Source: CAHJWH01 sp965198905
GTDB lineage: Bacteria; Pseudomonadota; Alphaproteobacteria; Caulobacterales; Caulobacteraceae
NCBI GenBank assembly: GCA_965198905.1
Contig: OZ240678.1
Span: 1,674,001 to 1,738,000 of the forward strand
Length of the DNA: 64,000 nucleotides
Direction: 5' to 3'
Under the pieces are notes generated by a model that searched no databases, was not told the origin of the DNA, and saw only the letters and a program-made list of their open reading frames with translations. Of the stretch, positions 37,093-45,761 are shown in pieces. Both the position numbers and the translations under genes were made by a program. Position 1 is the stretch's first letter, and every line of letters begins with the position of its first letter.

Positions 37093-37406
37093 TCTTGATC
37101 GTCGTCCTTGCGCCCTGGCGATTTACGCGCCGCTCCAAACGGCTTGCGACGGATCAGGCCGCCCCGCGCCCCGGGCTTGGCCGCTATCGGCTCTCCGATG
37201 ACCTTGGCGCGGATTTCCTTTAGCTTGCGTTGCTGCAGGATCGACAGGGCGTGGTCGCGGTCGCCCTTCTCCGGATCGGCGAAGGCGCGGCCGTAGGTGT
37301 CCAGCCGGGTCTCCACGCTGTCCAGGAAGTCGCCTTCCCAGCCGGAGACGTCCGCCTCGGCGGCCTTCAGGCGTCGGATCAGCTTCAGCGCCCGCGCGGT
37401 CCTCAT
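37089..37406 (-). CDS. Hypothetical protein, first gene of the ABC exporter operon
   Basis: The 105-residue protein starts at the ATG at 37406 (MRTARALKLIRRLKAAEADVSGWEGDFLDSVETRLDTYGRAFADPEKG) and ends with a basic, disordered tail rich in Lys, Arg and Gly. There is no signal peptide or membrane helix. It overlaps the ABC ATPase start by four bases and must be co-transcribed with it. Proteins of this look occur in Caulobacterales as conserved unknowns, but I do not recognise a function. Confidence 0.65.
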   Translation of the reverse strand: MRTARALKLIRRLKAAEADVSGWEGDFLDSVETRLDTYGRAFADPEKGDRDHALSILQQRKLKEIRAKVIGEPIAAKPGARGGLIRRKPFGAARKSPGRKDDDQE

Positions 37407-37503
37407 CGCGCCTCCGCTTTGCCACGCTTCGCCCACGCGGACCATCGGCGTTTCTTTGGCGTCGGCGGTCGAAGCGGCGGCGTCGACGCACTACGTCTGC
37501 GCC

Positions 37504-38859
37504 ATGAGTTTCAACGACGTCGACCCCGAGCGCAACCGCCTGTCCGGTCGGGTGCGCCGCTTCGCCCAGGTGGGCGCGGGGCTGGCTGGGGCCGGCGCGG
37601 CCTATGGCGCCAACCGCCTGTTCGGCGGCGACGAGGCGGACGTGCGCAACGCCAAGGCGCTCAAAGCCGCGCTGGGCGGGTTGAAGGGTCCGCTGATGAA
37701 GGCGGCGCAGATGTTCGCCACCGTTCCGGACCTGTTGCCGCCGGAACTGGCGGCCGAGTTCGCCGAGCTGCAGACCAACGCGCCGTCCATGGGCCGCCCC
37801 TTCGTGCGCCGCCGCATGGCGGCCGAGCTCGGCCCGGATTGGGAAAAGAGGTTCAAGCGTTTCGACCTGGACGCCGCAGCGGCGGCCTCGCTCGGTCAGG
37901 TGCATCTCGCCGCCTCCCTCGATGGCGAGGCCCTGGCGGTGAAGCTGCAGTATCCAGAGATGCAGAGCGCGGTGGAAAGCGACCTCGGCCAGCTCAACGT
38001 CATCTTCGGCATGGTTCGCCGGATGGACCGCTCCCTCGACACCTCCGAAATCCTGGTGGAGATCGGCGACCGGCTGCGAGAGGAGCTCGACTACACCCGC
38101 GAGGGCAAGGCCATGCGGCTCTATGGCGGCTTCTTCGCCGGCCGTGAAGACATCTGCGTGCCCGAGCCGGTCCAGGCGCTGAGCACCAAACGCCTGCTGA
38201 CCATGAACTGGCTGGAGGGGCGCGGGCTGATGACGTTCAAGGACGCGTCGCTGGAGGTGCGCAACCGCGTGGCGTCCCTGCTGTTCCAGGCCTGGTGGGG
38301 GCCGATGATCAAGCTCGGCGTGATCCACGGCGACCCGCACCTGGGCAACTACACCCTGACCGGGGACGCGGCCGCGCTCAACCTGCTGGACTTCGGCTGC
38401 GTGCGCATCTTTCCGCCGCGGTTCGTGGCCGGGGTGGTGCGGCTGTTCCACGCCCTGTCCAGCGACGATCGCGCCGAGCAGAAGGCGGCCTATGAGAGCT
38501 GGGGCTTCAAAGGCGTCAACGAAGAGCTGGTTGAAGTGCTCAACATGTGGGCGCGCTTCATCTACGGGCCGATCCTGGATGACCGGGTGCGCACCGTCGC
38601 CGACGGCGTGGCGCCTGGCGCCTACGGGCGCAGGGAGGCCTTCGCCGTGCGCGAGGCGCTGAAGGCCAAGGGCCCGGTGAAAATCCCGCGCGAGTTCGTG
38701 TTCATGGACCGGGCCGCCATCGGCCTCGGCTCCGCCTTCCTGCACCTTGAGGCCGAGATGAACTGGCGCGAGCAGTTCGAGGCGTCTGTGTCGGGCTTCG
38801 ACGAAGCCGCGCTGGCGAAGCGTCAGGCGGCGGCGCTGGCGCAGGTCGGGCTGGCCTGA
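37504..38859 (+). CDS. ABC1/AarF (UbiB-like) atypical kinase family protein
   Basis: The 451-residue protein has the ABC1/ADCK fold. The KxGQ-like motif reads GPLMKAAQMFATVPDLLPPE, the Ala-rich loop is ASLGQVHLAASL, the ATP lysine is in LAVKLQYP, the glutamates are in REELDYTREGKAM, the catalytic-loop equivalent is IHGDPHLGNYTL and the metal motif is LLDFG. The KAAQ sequence deviates from the usual KxGQ. Members are ATPases or kinases linked to ubiquinone synthesis and lipid metabolism. The start is the ATG at 37504. It is divergent from the ABC exporter operon. Confidence 0.88.
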   Translation: MSFNDVDPERNRLSGRVRRFAQVGAGLAGAGAAYGANRLFGGDEADVRNAKALKAALGGLKGPLMKAAQMFATVPDLLPPELAAEFAELQTNAPSMGRPFVRRRMAAELGPDWEKRFKRFDLDAAAAASLGQVHLAASLDGEALAVKLQYPEMQSAVESDLGQLNVIFGMVRRMDRSLDTSEILVEIGDRLREELDYTREGKAMRLYGGFFAGREDICVPEPVQALSTKRLLTMNWLEGRGLMTFKDASLEVRNRVASLLFQAWWGPMIKLGVIHGDPHLGNYTLTGDAAALNLLDFGCVRIFPPRFVAGVVRLFHALSSDDRAEQKAAYESWGFKGVNEELVEVLNMWARFIYGPILDDRVRTVADGVAPGAYGRREAFAVREALKAKGPVKIPREFVFMDRAAIGLGSAFLHLEAEMNWREQFEASVSGFDEAALAKRQAAALAQVGLA

Positions 38860-38928
38860 GCGGCGCGCATCGCATCGGCCTTCAAGGGCGACGGCGGCGG
38901 CGCAGGATTTAGCCGCCTTTAAATCTGA

Positions 38929-39759
38929 TCAGCCGAGCGTTGCAAGCAGGCGTTCGGCGAACTTCAGATGGGGCCGGTCGATCATCTTTCCATCGAGGGA
39001 CAGGGCCCCGGCGTCGGGACTGGCCTCGAACGCCGCCACCACGGCGCGGGCGTGGGCGATCTCCTCAACGCTGGCGGAGAAGCCCGCATTGATCACCGGG
39101 ACCTGGGTCGGGTGGATGGCCATCATGCCCGCAAAGCCGTCCCGCCGGGCGCGGCCGACATAGGCCTCCAGCCCCGCCAAGTCCTTGAAAGCCGGATAGA
39201 CGGTGTCGATGGCGGGAACGCCCGCTGCGTGGGCGGCGAACAGGGTCATGGCCCGGGCGATCTCGTAGGGCGGGGTATAGCGCCCGTCGGCCTCCCGGGC
39301 CGAGGCGGCGCCCATCGCCGAGGACAGATCCTCCGCCCCCCAGGTCAGGCCGCAGAGCTTGTCGGCGCAGGTGCGATAGTCGGCCAGGGTGAAGAGCGCC
39401 GCCGCTGTCTCGGTGGCGATGGGCAGCAACGGCAGGTCGAGCCCGCCGGGAACCGCTGACAGCCGGCGGATCGTCGCCGCACCTTCGGCCTTGGGCGCCA
39501 GGATCGCATCGGCCTGACGCGCTGCGGTCAGATCTCCTTCGAGCGCGCCCGAATCGACCGGATTGATGCGGACGAACAGGCGCGCAGCCTCACGCGGCCG
39601 GCTGAGGAAGTCGGCGACCTCCGTTCGCGCCCTCTCCTTGGCGGAAGGCGCGACGGAGTCCTCCAGGTCGAGGATCAGGGCGTCGGCCCCGCTGGCCAGC
39701 GCCTTAAGCATACGCTCCGGCCGGTCGCCGGGGACGAATAAAAGCGATCGCAGACGCAT
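38929..39759 (-). CDS. HpcH/HpaI aldolase / citrate lyase beta (CitE-like) family protein
   Basis: The 276-residue TIM-barrel enzyme starts at the ATG before RLRSLLFVPGDRPERMLKALASGADALILDLEDSVAP, with the LDLEDSV metal and CoA-acid motif. It continues with RINPVDSG, ILAPKAEGAATI, LPLLPIATETAAALF (metal-binding Glu) and DTVYPAFKDLAGLEAY. CitE-like proteins cleave or form (3S)-malyl/citramalyl-CoA-type thioesters, so the natural substrate is a CoA-linked hydroxy-acid. It follows the thiolase gene by 32 bases on the same strand, suggesting a shared pathway of acyl-CoA degradation. Confidence 0.88.
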   Translation of the reverse strand: MRLRSLLFVPGDRPERMLKALASGADALILDLEDSVAPSAKERARTEVADFLSRPREAARLFVRINPVDSGALEGDLTAARQADAILAPKAEGAATIRRLSAVPGGLDLPLLPIATETAAALFTLADYRTCADKLCGLTWGAEDLSSAMGAASAREADGRYTPPYEIARAMTLFAAHAAGVPAIDTVYPAFKDLAGLEAYVGRARRDGFAGMMAIHPTQVPVINAGFSASVEEIAHARAVVAAFEASPDAGALSLDGKMIDRPHLKFAERLLATLG

Positions 39760-39791
39760 GGTCGTCTCCTGGCCTGGGCGGTCGACCGCCG

Positions 39792-41009
39792 TCAGCCCGC
39801 CCGCTCGAAAATGGCGCTGAGGCCCTGGCCGCCGCCGATGCACATGGTCTCAAGCCCATAGCGCACCTCCCGTCGCGCCATCTCGCGCAGCAAGGTCGCC
39901 AGGATGCGGGCGCCCGTCGCCCCGACAGGATGGCCGAGCGAAATGCCCGAGCCGTTGACGTTCAAGCGCTCGAAGTCGGCGGGAGCGAACTTCCACTCCC
40001 GGGTCACGGCCAGGGCCTGGGCGGCGAAGGCCTCGTTCAGCTCGATCAGGTCCATGTCGGACAACCTCAGGCCGGCGTGGGCCAGGGCCTTTTCGGTCGA
40101 GGGGACCGGGCCGATGCCCATGCGGTCGGGCGCCACGCCGCCGAGGCCCCAGGCGACCAGCTTGCCGAAGGGGCGCAAGCCATATCTGTCCACCGCCGCT
40201 TGCGAGGCGACGACGCAGACCGCTGCGCCGTCGTTCTGGCCGCTGGCGTTGCCGGCGGTGACCGTCGCCTCCGGGTCGCTCTTAATCATCAAGGGCTTCA
40301 GGGCTGCGAGGCCTTCCAGGGTCGTTCCCGGGCGGGGGTGCTCGTCGACGCCGACCACCGTGTCGCCTTTGCGGCCCTTGACGGTGACCGGGACGATCTC
40401 CGCGTCGAAGTCGCCGCGCCCCTGCGCCGCCACCGCCTGGGCGTGGGACTGGACGGCGAAGGCGTCCTGCTCCGCCCGCGAGATGGCGTAGTCCCTGCGC
40501 AGGTTCTCCGCCGTCTCGATCATGCCGCCGGGCACCGGGAAGTTCACCCCGCCGGAGACCACGCGGCCCCGGGCGAGGGCGTCTTCGAGCCGCAGCGCCT
40601 CGCCCTTGATCCCCCAGCGCGCCTGATTGGTGTAGAAGGGCGCGTTGCTCATCGACTCTGCGCCGCCCGCCAGCACCACCTCGCTGGCGCCGGTGGCGAC
40701 CTGAAGCGCGGCGTAGATCACCGCCTGCAGCCCCGAGCCGCAGCGCCGGTCCAGCTGCAGACCCCCGGTGGTGATTGGCAGGCCGGCGTCCAGGGCCACC
40801 ACCCGGCCGAGCGCCGGCGCGTCCATCGACGGATAGCCCTCGGCGAACAGCACGTCCTCGACCGCTTCGCCCGGCAGGCCGGTGCGTTCCAGCAGCCCCC
40901 TAACCACGGTCGCGCCGAGATACTGGACCGAAAGGTCCTTGAACACGCCCCCGAACCGCCCCACCGGCGTCCGCAGCGGCTCGCAGATCAGCGCCTCTCG
41001 CGTTTGCAT
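39792..41009 (-). CDS. Acetyl-CoA C-acyltransferase (thiolase)
   Basis: The 405-residue enzyme starts at the ATG at 41009 behind AGAGGA. It has the thiolase active-site cysteine in LDRRCGSGLQAV, the loop EVVLAGGAESMSNAPFY, NASGQNDGAAVCVVAS, the histidine motif NVNGSGISLGHPVGATGARI, and the second cysteine in TMCIGGGQGLSAIFE. It breaks 3-ketoacyl-CoA to acetyl-CoA in beta-oxidation, or condenses acetyl-CoA in the reverse direction. It is intact and probably co-transcribed with the CitE-like gene. Confidence 0.94.
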   Translation of the reverse strand: MQTREALICEPLRTPVGRFGGVFKDLSVQYLGATVVRGLLERTGLPGEAVEDVLFAEGYPSMDAPALGRVVALDAGLPITTGGLQLDRRCGSGLQAVIYAALQVATGASEVVLAGGAESMSNAPFYTNQARWGIKGEALRLEDALARGRVVSGGVNFPVPGGMIETAENLRRDYAISRAEQDAFAVQSHAQAVAAQGRGDFDAEIVPVTVKGRKGDTVVGVDEHPRPGTTLEGLAALKPLMIKSDPEATVTAGNASGQNDGAAVCVVASQAAVDRYGLRPFGKLVAWGLGGVAPDRMGIGPVPSTEKALAHAGLRLSDMDLIELNEAFAAQALAVTREWKFAPADFERLNVNGSGISLGHPVGATGARILATLLREMARREVRYGLETMCIGGGQGLSAIFERAG

Positions 41010-41221
41010 ACCCAATCCTCTTTGATTTGGAGCTAGCTCTATAACGCCCCGCTCGCGGGGGAAAAGCGACTGGAGGATTCCGCTGCGCCGGTGCGCCTCG
41101 CGCCCGACGGGATCGAGGCGACGGCGACAGCGATCTCTTTCTGCAGCGCGGGCAGGGCGGAAGAGGACCGTCCTGGTTCGGCCCTATCGGTGCGGGCGGC
41201 GAACATGCGATGCTCGCCCGG

Positions 41222-42094
41222 ATGAGCATAGATGTCGCGCCGTTCCGCATCCTCGAGGGAGAGCCTGTCCGCCTCGAGGCGCGGCCGACCCGCATCGAGC
41301 CGCTGTACGACTCCAAGGCCCACTACCGGCGCCGGCTCGCTAAGCGCGTGCGCAAGATCAGCAAGCTCCAGCGGGCGCTTTACGCGTCCAAGCCGTCCGC
41401 CCTGCTGCTGATCATTCAGGCGACGGACGCGGCCGGGAAGGACGGCCTGATCCGCCACGTGATGTCGGGCGTCAATCCGCAGGGCTGCCAGGTCCACAAC
41501 TTCGAGCCGCCCAGCGCCGAGGAACTGCTGCACGACTTCCTCTGGCGGACGACGGTGCGCCTGCCCGAACGCGGCCTGATCGGGGTGTTCAACCGGTCCT
41601 ATTACGAGGAGGTGCTGGTGGTGCGGGTTCATCCCGACATCCTGCCCTCGGAGGGGGTCGCGGAAGGCCGCGCCTCGGCGGCGCCCTGGACGGGACGGTT
41701 CAGGTCCATCCTGGATCACGAGGCGCACCTGTCGCGCAACGGGACCAAGGTGGTGAAGGTGTTCCTGCACCTGTCCAAATACGAGCAGCGCCGGCGCTTC
41801 CTCAGCCGGATCGACCATCCCGAGAAGAACTGGAAGCTGGACGCTGCCGACATGGCCGAGCGCGATCGCTGGGACGACTACGTCCGCGCCTACGAGGCGT
41901 GCCTGAGCGCCACCAGCACCGGCCAGGCGCCCTGGTACGCCATCCCCGCCGACGACAAGAAGACCGCGAGGTTGATCGTCGCCCAGCTGCTGCTCGACTC
42001 GCTCAGGGCGCTTGGCCCCACCTATCCCGAGGTGACGGACAAGCAGCAGCGAGAGCTCGCCACCCTGCGTCTGGAGCTGAAAGCCGAACCCTAA
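41222..42094 (+). CDS. Polyphosphate kinase 2 family protein (PPK2)
   Basis: The protein is 290 residues from the ATG at 41222, or 294 from 41210. The PPK2 core shows Walker A LLLIIQATDAAGKDGLIRHVMSGVNPQGC, the lid-like HDFLWRTTVRLPERGLIGVFNRSYYEEVLVVRVHP (Walker B around the FNRS block), KVFLHLSKYEQRRRFLSRIDHPEKNWK and APWYAIPADDKKTARLIVAQLL. PPK2 enzymes transfer phosphate between polyphosphate and nucleoside mono- or diphosphates. The class (I, II or III) cannot be assigned by eye; one-domain members like this usually use NDP or NMP. No neighbour is linked to polyphosphate. Confidence 0.92.
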   Translation: MSIDVAPFRILEGEPVRLEARPTRIEPLYDSKAHYRRRLAKRVRKISKLQRALYASKPSALLLIIQATDAAGKDGLIRHVMSGVNPQGCQVHNFEPPSAEELLHDFLWRTTVRLPERGLIGVFNRSYYEEVLVVRVHPDILPSEGVAEGRASAAPWTGRFRSILDHEAHLSRNGTKVVKVFLHLSKYEQRRRFLSRIDHPEKNWKLDAADMAERDRWDDYVRAYEACLSATSTGQAPWYAIPADDKKTARLIVAQLLLDSLRALGPTYPEVTDKQQRELATLRLELKAEP

Positions 42095-42231
42095 GGCAGG
42101 ATACGGGGGCGTCGGCCGACCCTCGACCGATGGCGCGTCTGCGCATCCGCTCGCGCGCCGCCGCCTTGAAAGCTCGAACTCACGCGTCCATCTGGCCGCT
42201 CGCGACCCTTGTTGGCGGACCTGGACCGATC

Positions 42232-44130
42232 ATGACGACCACGACCGAAGCTGCGCCCCAGACCCGCCCGTTCGAGGCCGACGTCGCCCGCCTGCTGCAC
42301 CTGATGGTGCACTCGGTCTATTCCGATAAGGACATTTTCCTCCGCGAGCTGATCTCCAACGCCGCGGACGCCTGCGAAAAGCTGCGCTACGAGGGCCTGC
42401 GCGACCCTGCGCTGCTGGGCGAGGAGGGCGCACCGAAGATCACCGTCACCCTCGACCCCGAGGCCCGGCGCCTCACCGTCGAGGACAACGGCATCGGCAT
42501 GAGCGAAGAGGAGCTCGGCGAGGCGCTGGGCACCATCGCGCGCTCGGGCACCAAGGCGTTCATGGATCGCATCGCCGACAGCAAGGACGCCGAAGGCAGC
42601 CAGCTGATCGGCCAATTCGGCGTCGGCTTCTATTCGGCCTTCATGGTGGCCGACCGGATCGAGGTGCTGTCGCGCCGGGCGGGTACCGACGCCGCAGCGC
42701 TGTGGGCCTCCGACGGGTTGGGCGCCTACACCCTCCAGTCGGCGGAATTGGCCGAGGCGCCGGTCCGCGGCACCCAGGTGACCTTGCACCTGAAGCCCGA
42801 CGCCACCGCCTACACCGAGAGCCATACCGTCGAGCGCACGATCAAGTCGCAGTCCGGCCATGTGCCGGTGCCGATCTTCCTAAAGGACAAGCCGGACGCC
42901 GAGCCCAGACAGATCGCCGACGGCGCCGCGCTCTGGACCAAGCCCAAAGCCACCATCACCCCCGAAGAGTACACCGAGTTCTATCGCAATGTGGCCGGCC
43001 AGTTCGACGAGCCGGCGCTGACCCTGCACTACCGCGCTGAGGGCCTGCACGAATACTCGGTGCTGGCCTTCATCCCTGAAACCAAGCCGTTCGACCTGTT
43101 CGATCCGGATCGGGCCGGGCGGATGAAGCTGTACGTCCGGCGCGTGTTCATCACCGACGAGGCGCACATCCTGCCGCGCTACCTGCGCTTCGTGCGGGGC
43201 CTGGTGGACTCCGACGACCTGCCGCTGAACGTCTCGCGCGAGATGATCCAGGAGAGCCCGGTCCTCGCGGCGATCCAAAAGGGCGTGTCCAACCGTCTGC
43301 TGTCCGAACTCGACAAGATCGCCACGGCCGAAGACGAGCGCTACCAGAAGATCTGGGAGAACTTTGGCCCCGTACTGAAGGAAGGCCTTTACGAGGACTA
43401 TTCGCGCCGCGAGACCCTGCTTGGCCTGTCCCGCTTCAAGAGCACTACGACCTTGAGCGGGTGGCGCTCGCTGAAGGACTACGCCGCCGACCTGAAGCCG
43501 AACCAGACCGCGATCTACTACGCCACCGGCGGCGATCTGGACCGCCTGGCGTCCTCGCCGCAGCTGGAAGGCTTCCGGGCGCGCGGGGTGGAGGTGCTGC
43601 TGCTCGTCGATCAGGTCGACAGCTTCTGGGTCACGGCCGGCCCCGATTATGAAGGCAAGCCGTTCAAGTCGGTGATGCAGGGCCTGTCCGACCTCGGCCA
43701 GATCCCATTGCTCGAAGGCCAGGAGCCGGCGGCCGGCGCCTCGGAGGCGGTCACCGGCTTCATCGGCTTTCTGAAGTCCACCCTGGGCGATGCCGTTTCC
43801 GATGTCCGCGCCTCCGACCGGCTGACGGAAAGCGCTGTCTGCCTGGTGGCCCCCGAGCACGGCATGGACCGGCAGATGGAGAAGCTGCTCGTCGGCGCCG
43901 GCCGGCTCGACGTCCAGTCCAAGCCGATCTTGGAGATCAACCCCCGGCACGAGCTGATCGCCAAGCTGAGCGGCCTGGGCGCGGACTCATCGCTGAGCGA
44001 TCCGTCGCTGCGGGAGGACGCCGCCCGCCTGCTGTTCGACGAGGCGAGGATCGCCGACGGCGAGCCGCCCGTGGACCCGCGCGGCTTCTCGGCTCGCCTG
44101 GCCCGTGTAATCGGCCGCGCCGCCCAGTGA
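42232..44130 (+). CDS. htpG: Molecular chaperone HtpG (Hsp90)
   Basis: The 632-residue protein begins at the ATG at 42232. N-terminal GHKL ATPase motifs are SDKDIFLRELISNAADACEKLRY, VEDNGIGMSEEELGEALGTIARSGT and QFGVGFYSAFMVAD. The middle domain carries RRVFITDEAHILPRYLRFVRGLVDSDDLPLNVSREMIQ with the catalytic-loop Arg, and a C-terminal dimerisation domain ends at AAQ. HtpG helps refold client proteins under heat and other stress. The length is typical. The frame stays open upstream to 41899, but that part overlaps the PPK2 gene and is not coding. Confidence 0.96.
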   Translation: MTTTTEAAPQTRPFEADVARLLHLMVHSVYSDKDIFLRELISNAADACEKLRYEGLRDPALLGEEGAPKITVTLDPEARRLTVEDNGIGMSEEELGEALGTIARSGTKAFMDRIADSKDAEGSQLIGQFGVGFYSAFMVADRIEVLSRRAGTDAAALWASDGLGAYTLQSAELAEAPVRGTQVTLHLKPDATAYTESHTVERTIKSQSGHVPVPIFLKDKPDAEPRQIADGAALWTKPKATITPEEYTEFYRNVAGQFDEPALTLHYRAEGLHEYSVLAFIPETKPFDLFDPDRAGRMKLYVRRVFITDEAHILPRYLRFVRGLVDSDDLPLNVSREMIQESPVLAAIQKGVSNRLLSELDKIATAEDERYQKIWENFGPVLKEGLYEDYSRRETLLGLSRFKSTTTLSGWRSLKDYAADLKPNQTAIYYATGGDLDRLASSPQLEGFRARGVEVLLLVDQVDSFWVTAGPDYEGKPFKSVMQGLSDLGQIPLLEGQEPAAGASEAVTGFIGFLKSTLGDAVSDVRASDRLTESAVCLVAPEHGMDRQMEKLLVGAGRLDVQSKPILEINPRHELIAKLSGLGADSSLSDPSLREDAARLLFDEARIADGEPPVDPRGFSARLARVIGRAAQ

Positions 44131-44173
44131 TCCAAGCGATCGACGCGTGAATCGACGGCCGGTTGAACGGGCT

Positions 44174-44527
44174 CTACGGCGCGGATCGGCGGCGGGGCGG
44201 TGTCTTGTCGTGGCTCGCGCGCAGCGCCGCTTCGTATGCGAGCCGCACCCACCCCGCCATGATCTCGGGATCGTCGAAGGCGTCGTCGGGGATGGACCAG
44301 TAGGGCATGTGGGCGGCCCGGCCGCTCTTGCCTTCATATGTCCATCGCCGCGCCCCCGCCGCCTCGAACTGCAGAGCGCTCAGCGCGTCGCCCTTCAGCA
44401 GGATCTCGCCCTGGAAGTCGACGGCGACGATCTCGCCCCGGTGATAGACGCCCTTGCCGCCGAACATGCGCTTGATCGTCACCGGACCAAGCGCTGCGAA
44501 CATCTCCTCGATCTCAGGCTGGTCCAT
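44174..44527 (-). CDS. TfoX N-terminal domain protein
   Basis: The 117-residue protein starts at the ATG at 44527 (MDQPEIEEMFAALGPVTIKRMFGGKGVYHRGEIVAV). The MFGG box and the following beta strands match the TfoX/Sxy N-terminal domain. It lacks the C-terminal TfoX domain, as do many alphaproteobacterial members, and it ends in a basic tail. Sxy in gammaproteobacteria helps activate competence genes, but the single-domain relatives have no proven role. It stands alone, convergent with htpG. Confidence 0.85.
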   Translation of the reverse strand: MDQPEIEEMFAALGPVTIKRMFGGKGVYHRGEIVAVDFQGEILLKGDALSALQFEAAGARRWTYEGKSGRAAHMPYWSIPDDAFDDPEIMAGWVRLAYEAALRASHDKTPPRRRSAP

Positions 44528-44677
44528 GTGGCTCCGTTCTGGCTGGAGGTTCAAGCGACTGGCTGGGGGACTTGGACGACGGCCGCAACGGGGATGGGCG
44601 CATAAGCATTGCTATTGACTGACCCGGTCCATCAAACGACCAAACCGATGTCTTATCTTATGTGTTGAGAGGGAAAG

Positions 44678-45748
44678 ATGACTCCGGCCGCCGCCAATCC
44701 GCTCGGTCTCGACGGGTTCGAGTTCTGCGAGTTCACCTCGCCCGATCCGGCCGCAATGGCCGCCCAATTCGAGCAACTCGGCTTCGTCGCCGCCCACCAT
44801 CATCCCGTCCGCGACATGGTCCACTACAAGCAGGGGCGCATCAATCTGCTGCTGAACCGGAGTGCGAAGGGCCAAGCCGCCGAGTTCCGCGCCGCCCACG
44901 GGCCTTCGGCCAGCGGCATGGCCTTTCGGGTGTCGGACGCGCGCAGGGCCTATGAGGCGGCGCTGGAGCGTGGGGCCAAGCCGGCCGATCCAGCCCGGGG
45001 TGCGCTCGGCGAAAACGCCTATGTGCTCGAAGGCATCGGCGGCTCCTATCTCTACCTCGTCGACCGGCATGGCGACGCAGGCGGCCTTTACGACAGCTGG
45101 CCGGAGGTCCCGGGTTGGCGCGAGGCGGAGGCGGCCAACAATGTCGGCCTGGACCTCCTCGACCACCTGACCCACAACGTGCGTCGCGGCCAGATGCGCA
45201 CTTGGTCGGAGTTCTATCGCAACCTGTTCGGGTTCGAGGAGCAGAAATACTTCGACATCAAGGGCCAGGCCACGGGCCTGTTCAGCCAGGCGATGATTGC
45301 CCCGGACGGCGCCATCCGTATTCCGTTGAACGAAAGCCAGGACGAGACCTCCCAGATCGAGGAGTTCATCCGCGAGTACAAGGGTGAAGGCATCCAGCAC
45401 CTCGCCCTGACCACCCCCGACATCTACGCCACGGTGGAGAAGTTACGTGCGCGCGGCGTCAAGCTGCAGGATACTGTCGAGACCTATTACGAGCTGGTCG
45501 ACAAGCGCGTCCCCGGCCACGGCGAAGACCTGGAGCGGCTGCGCGGCAACCGCATCCTGATCGACGGCGACGTGGGCGAGGAAGGCCTGCTGCTGCAGAT
45601 CTTCACCGAAAACCTGTTCGGTCCCATCTTCTTCGAGATCATCCAGCGCAAGGGCAACCAGGGCTTCGGCATCGGCAACTTCCAGGCCCTGTTCGAGTCC
45701 ATCGAGCTCGACCAGATTCGACGGGGCGTGATCAGGGTCGACGTCTGA
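44678..45748 (+). CDS. hppD: 4-hydroxyphenylpyruvate dioxygenase
   Basis: The 356-residue Fe(II) enzyme converts 4-hydroxyphenylpyruvate to homogentisate in tyrosine breakdown. It has two vicinal-oxygen-chelate domains. The iron ligands are seen in LDLLDHLTHNV (His), GEGIQHLALTTPDI (His) and LFGPIFFEIIQRKG (Glu), and the C-terminal helix is GFGIGNFQALFESIE. The ATG at 44678 follows GAGAGGGAAAG. hmgA starts 14 bases downstream, so the two form an operon of consecutive steps. Confidence 0.96.
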   Translation: MTPAAANPLGLDGFEFCEFTSPDPAAMAAQFEQLGFVAAHHHPVRDMVHYKQGRINLLLNRSAKGQAAEFRAAHGPSASGMAFRVSDARRAYEAALERGAKPADPARGALGENAYVLEGIGGSYLYLVDRHGDAGGLYDSWPEVPGWREAEAANNVGLDLLDHLTHNVRRGQMRTWSEFYRNLFGFEEQKYFDIKGQATGLFSQAMIAPDGAIRIPLNESQDETSQIEEFIREYKGEGIQHLALTTPDIYATVEKLRARGVKLQDTVETYYELVDKRVPGHGEDLERLRGNRILIDGDVGEEGLLLQIFTENLFGPIFFEIIQRKGNQGFGIGNFQALFESIELDQIRRGVIRVDV

Positions 45749-45761
45749 GGCGCGCGGACCC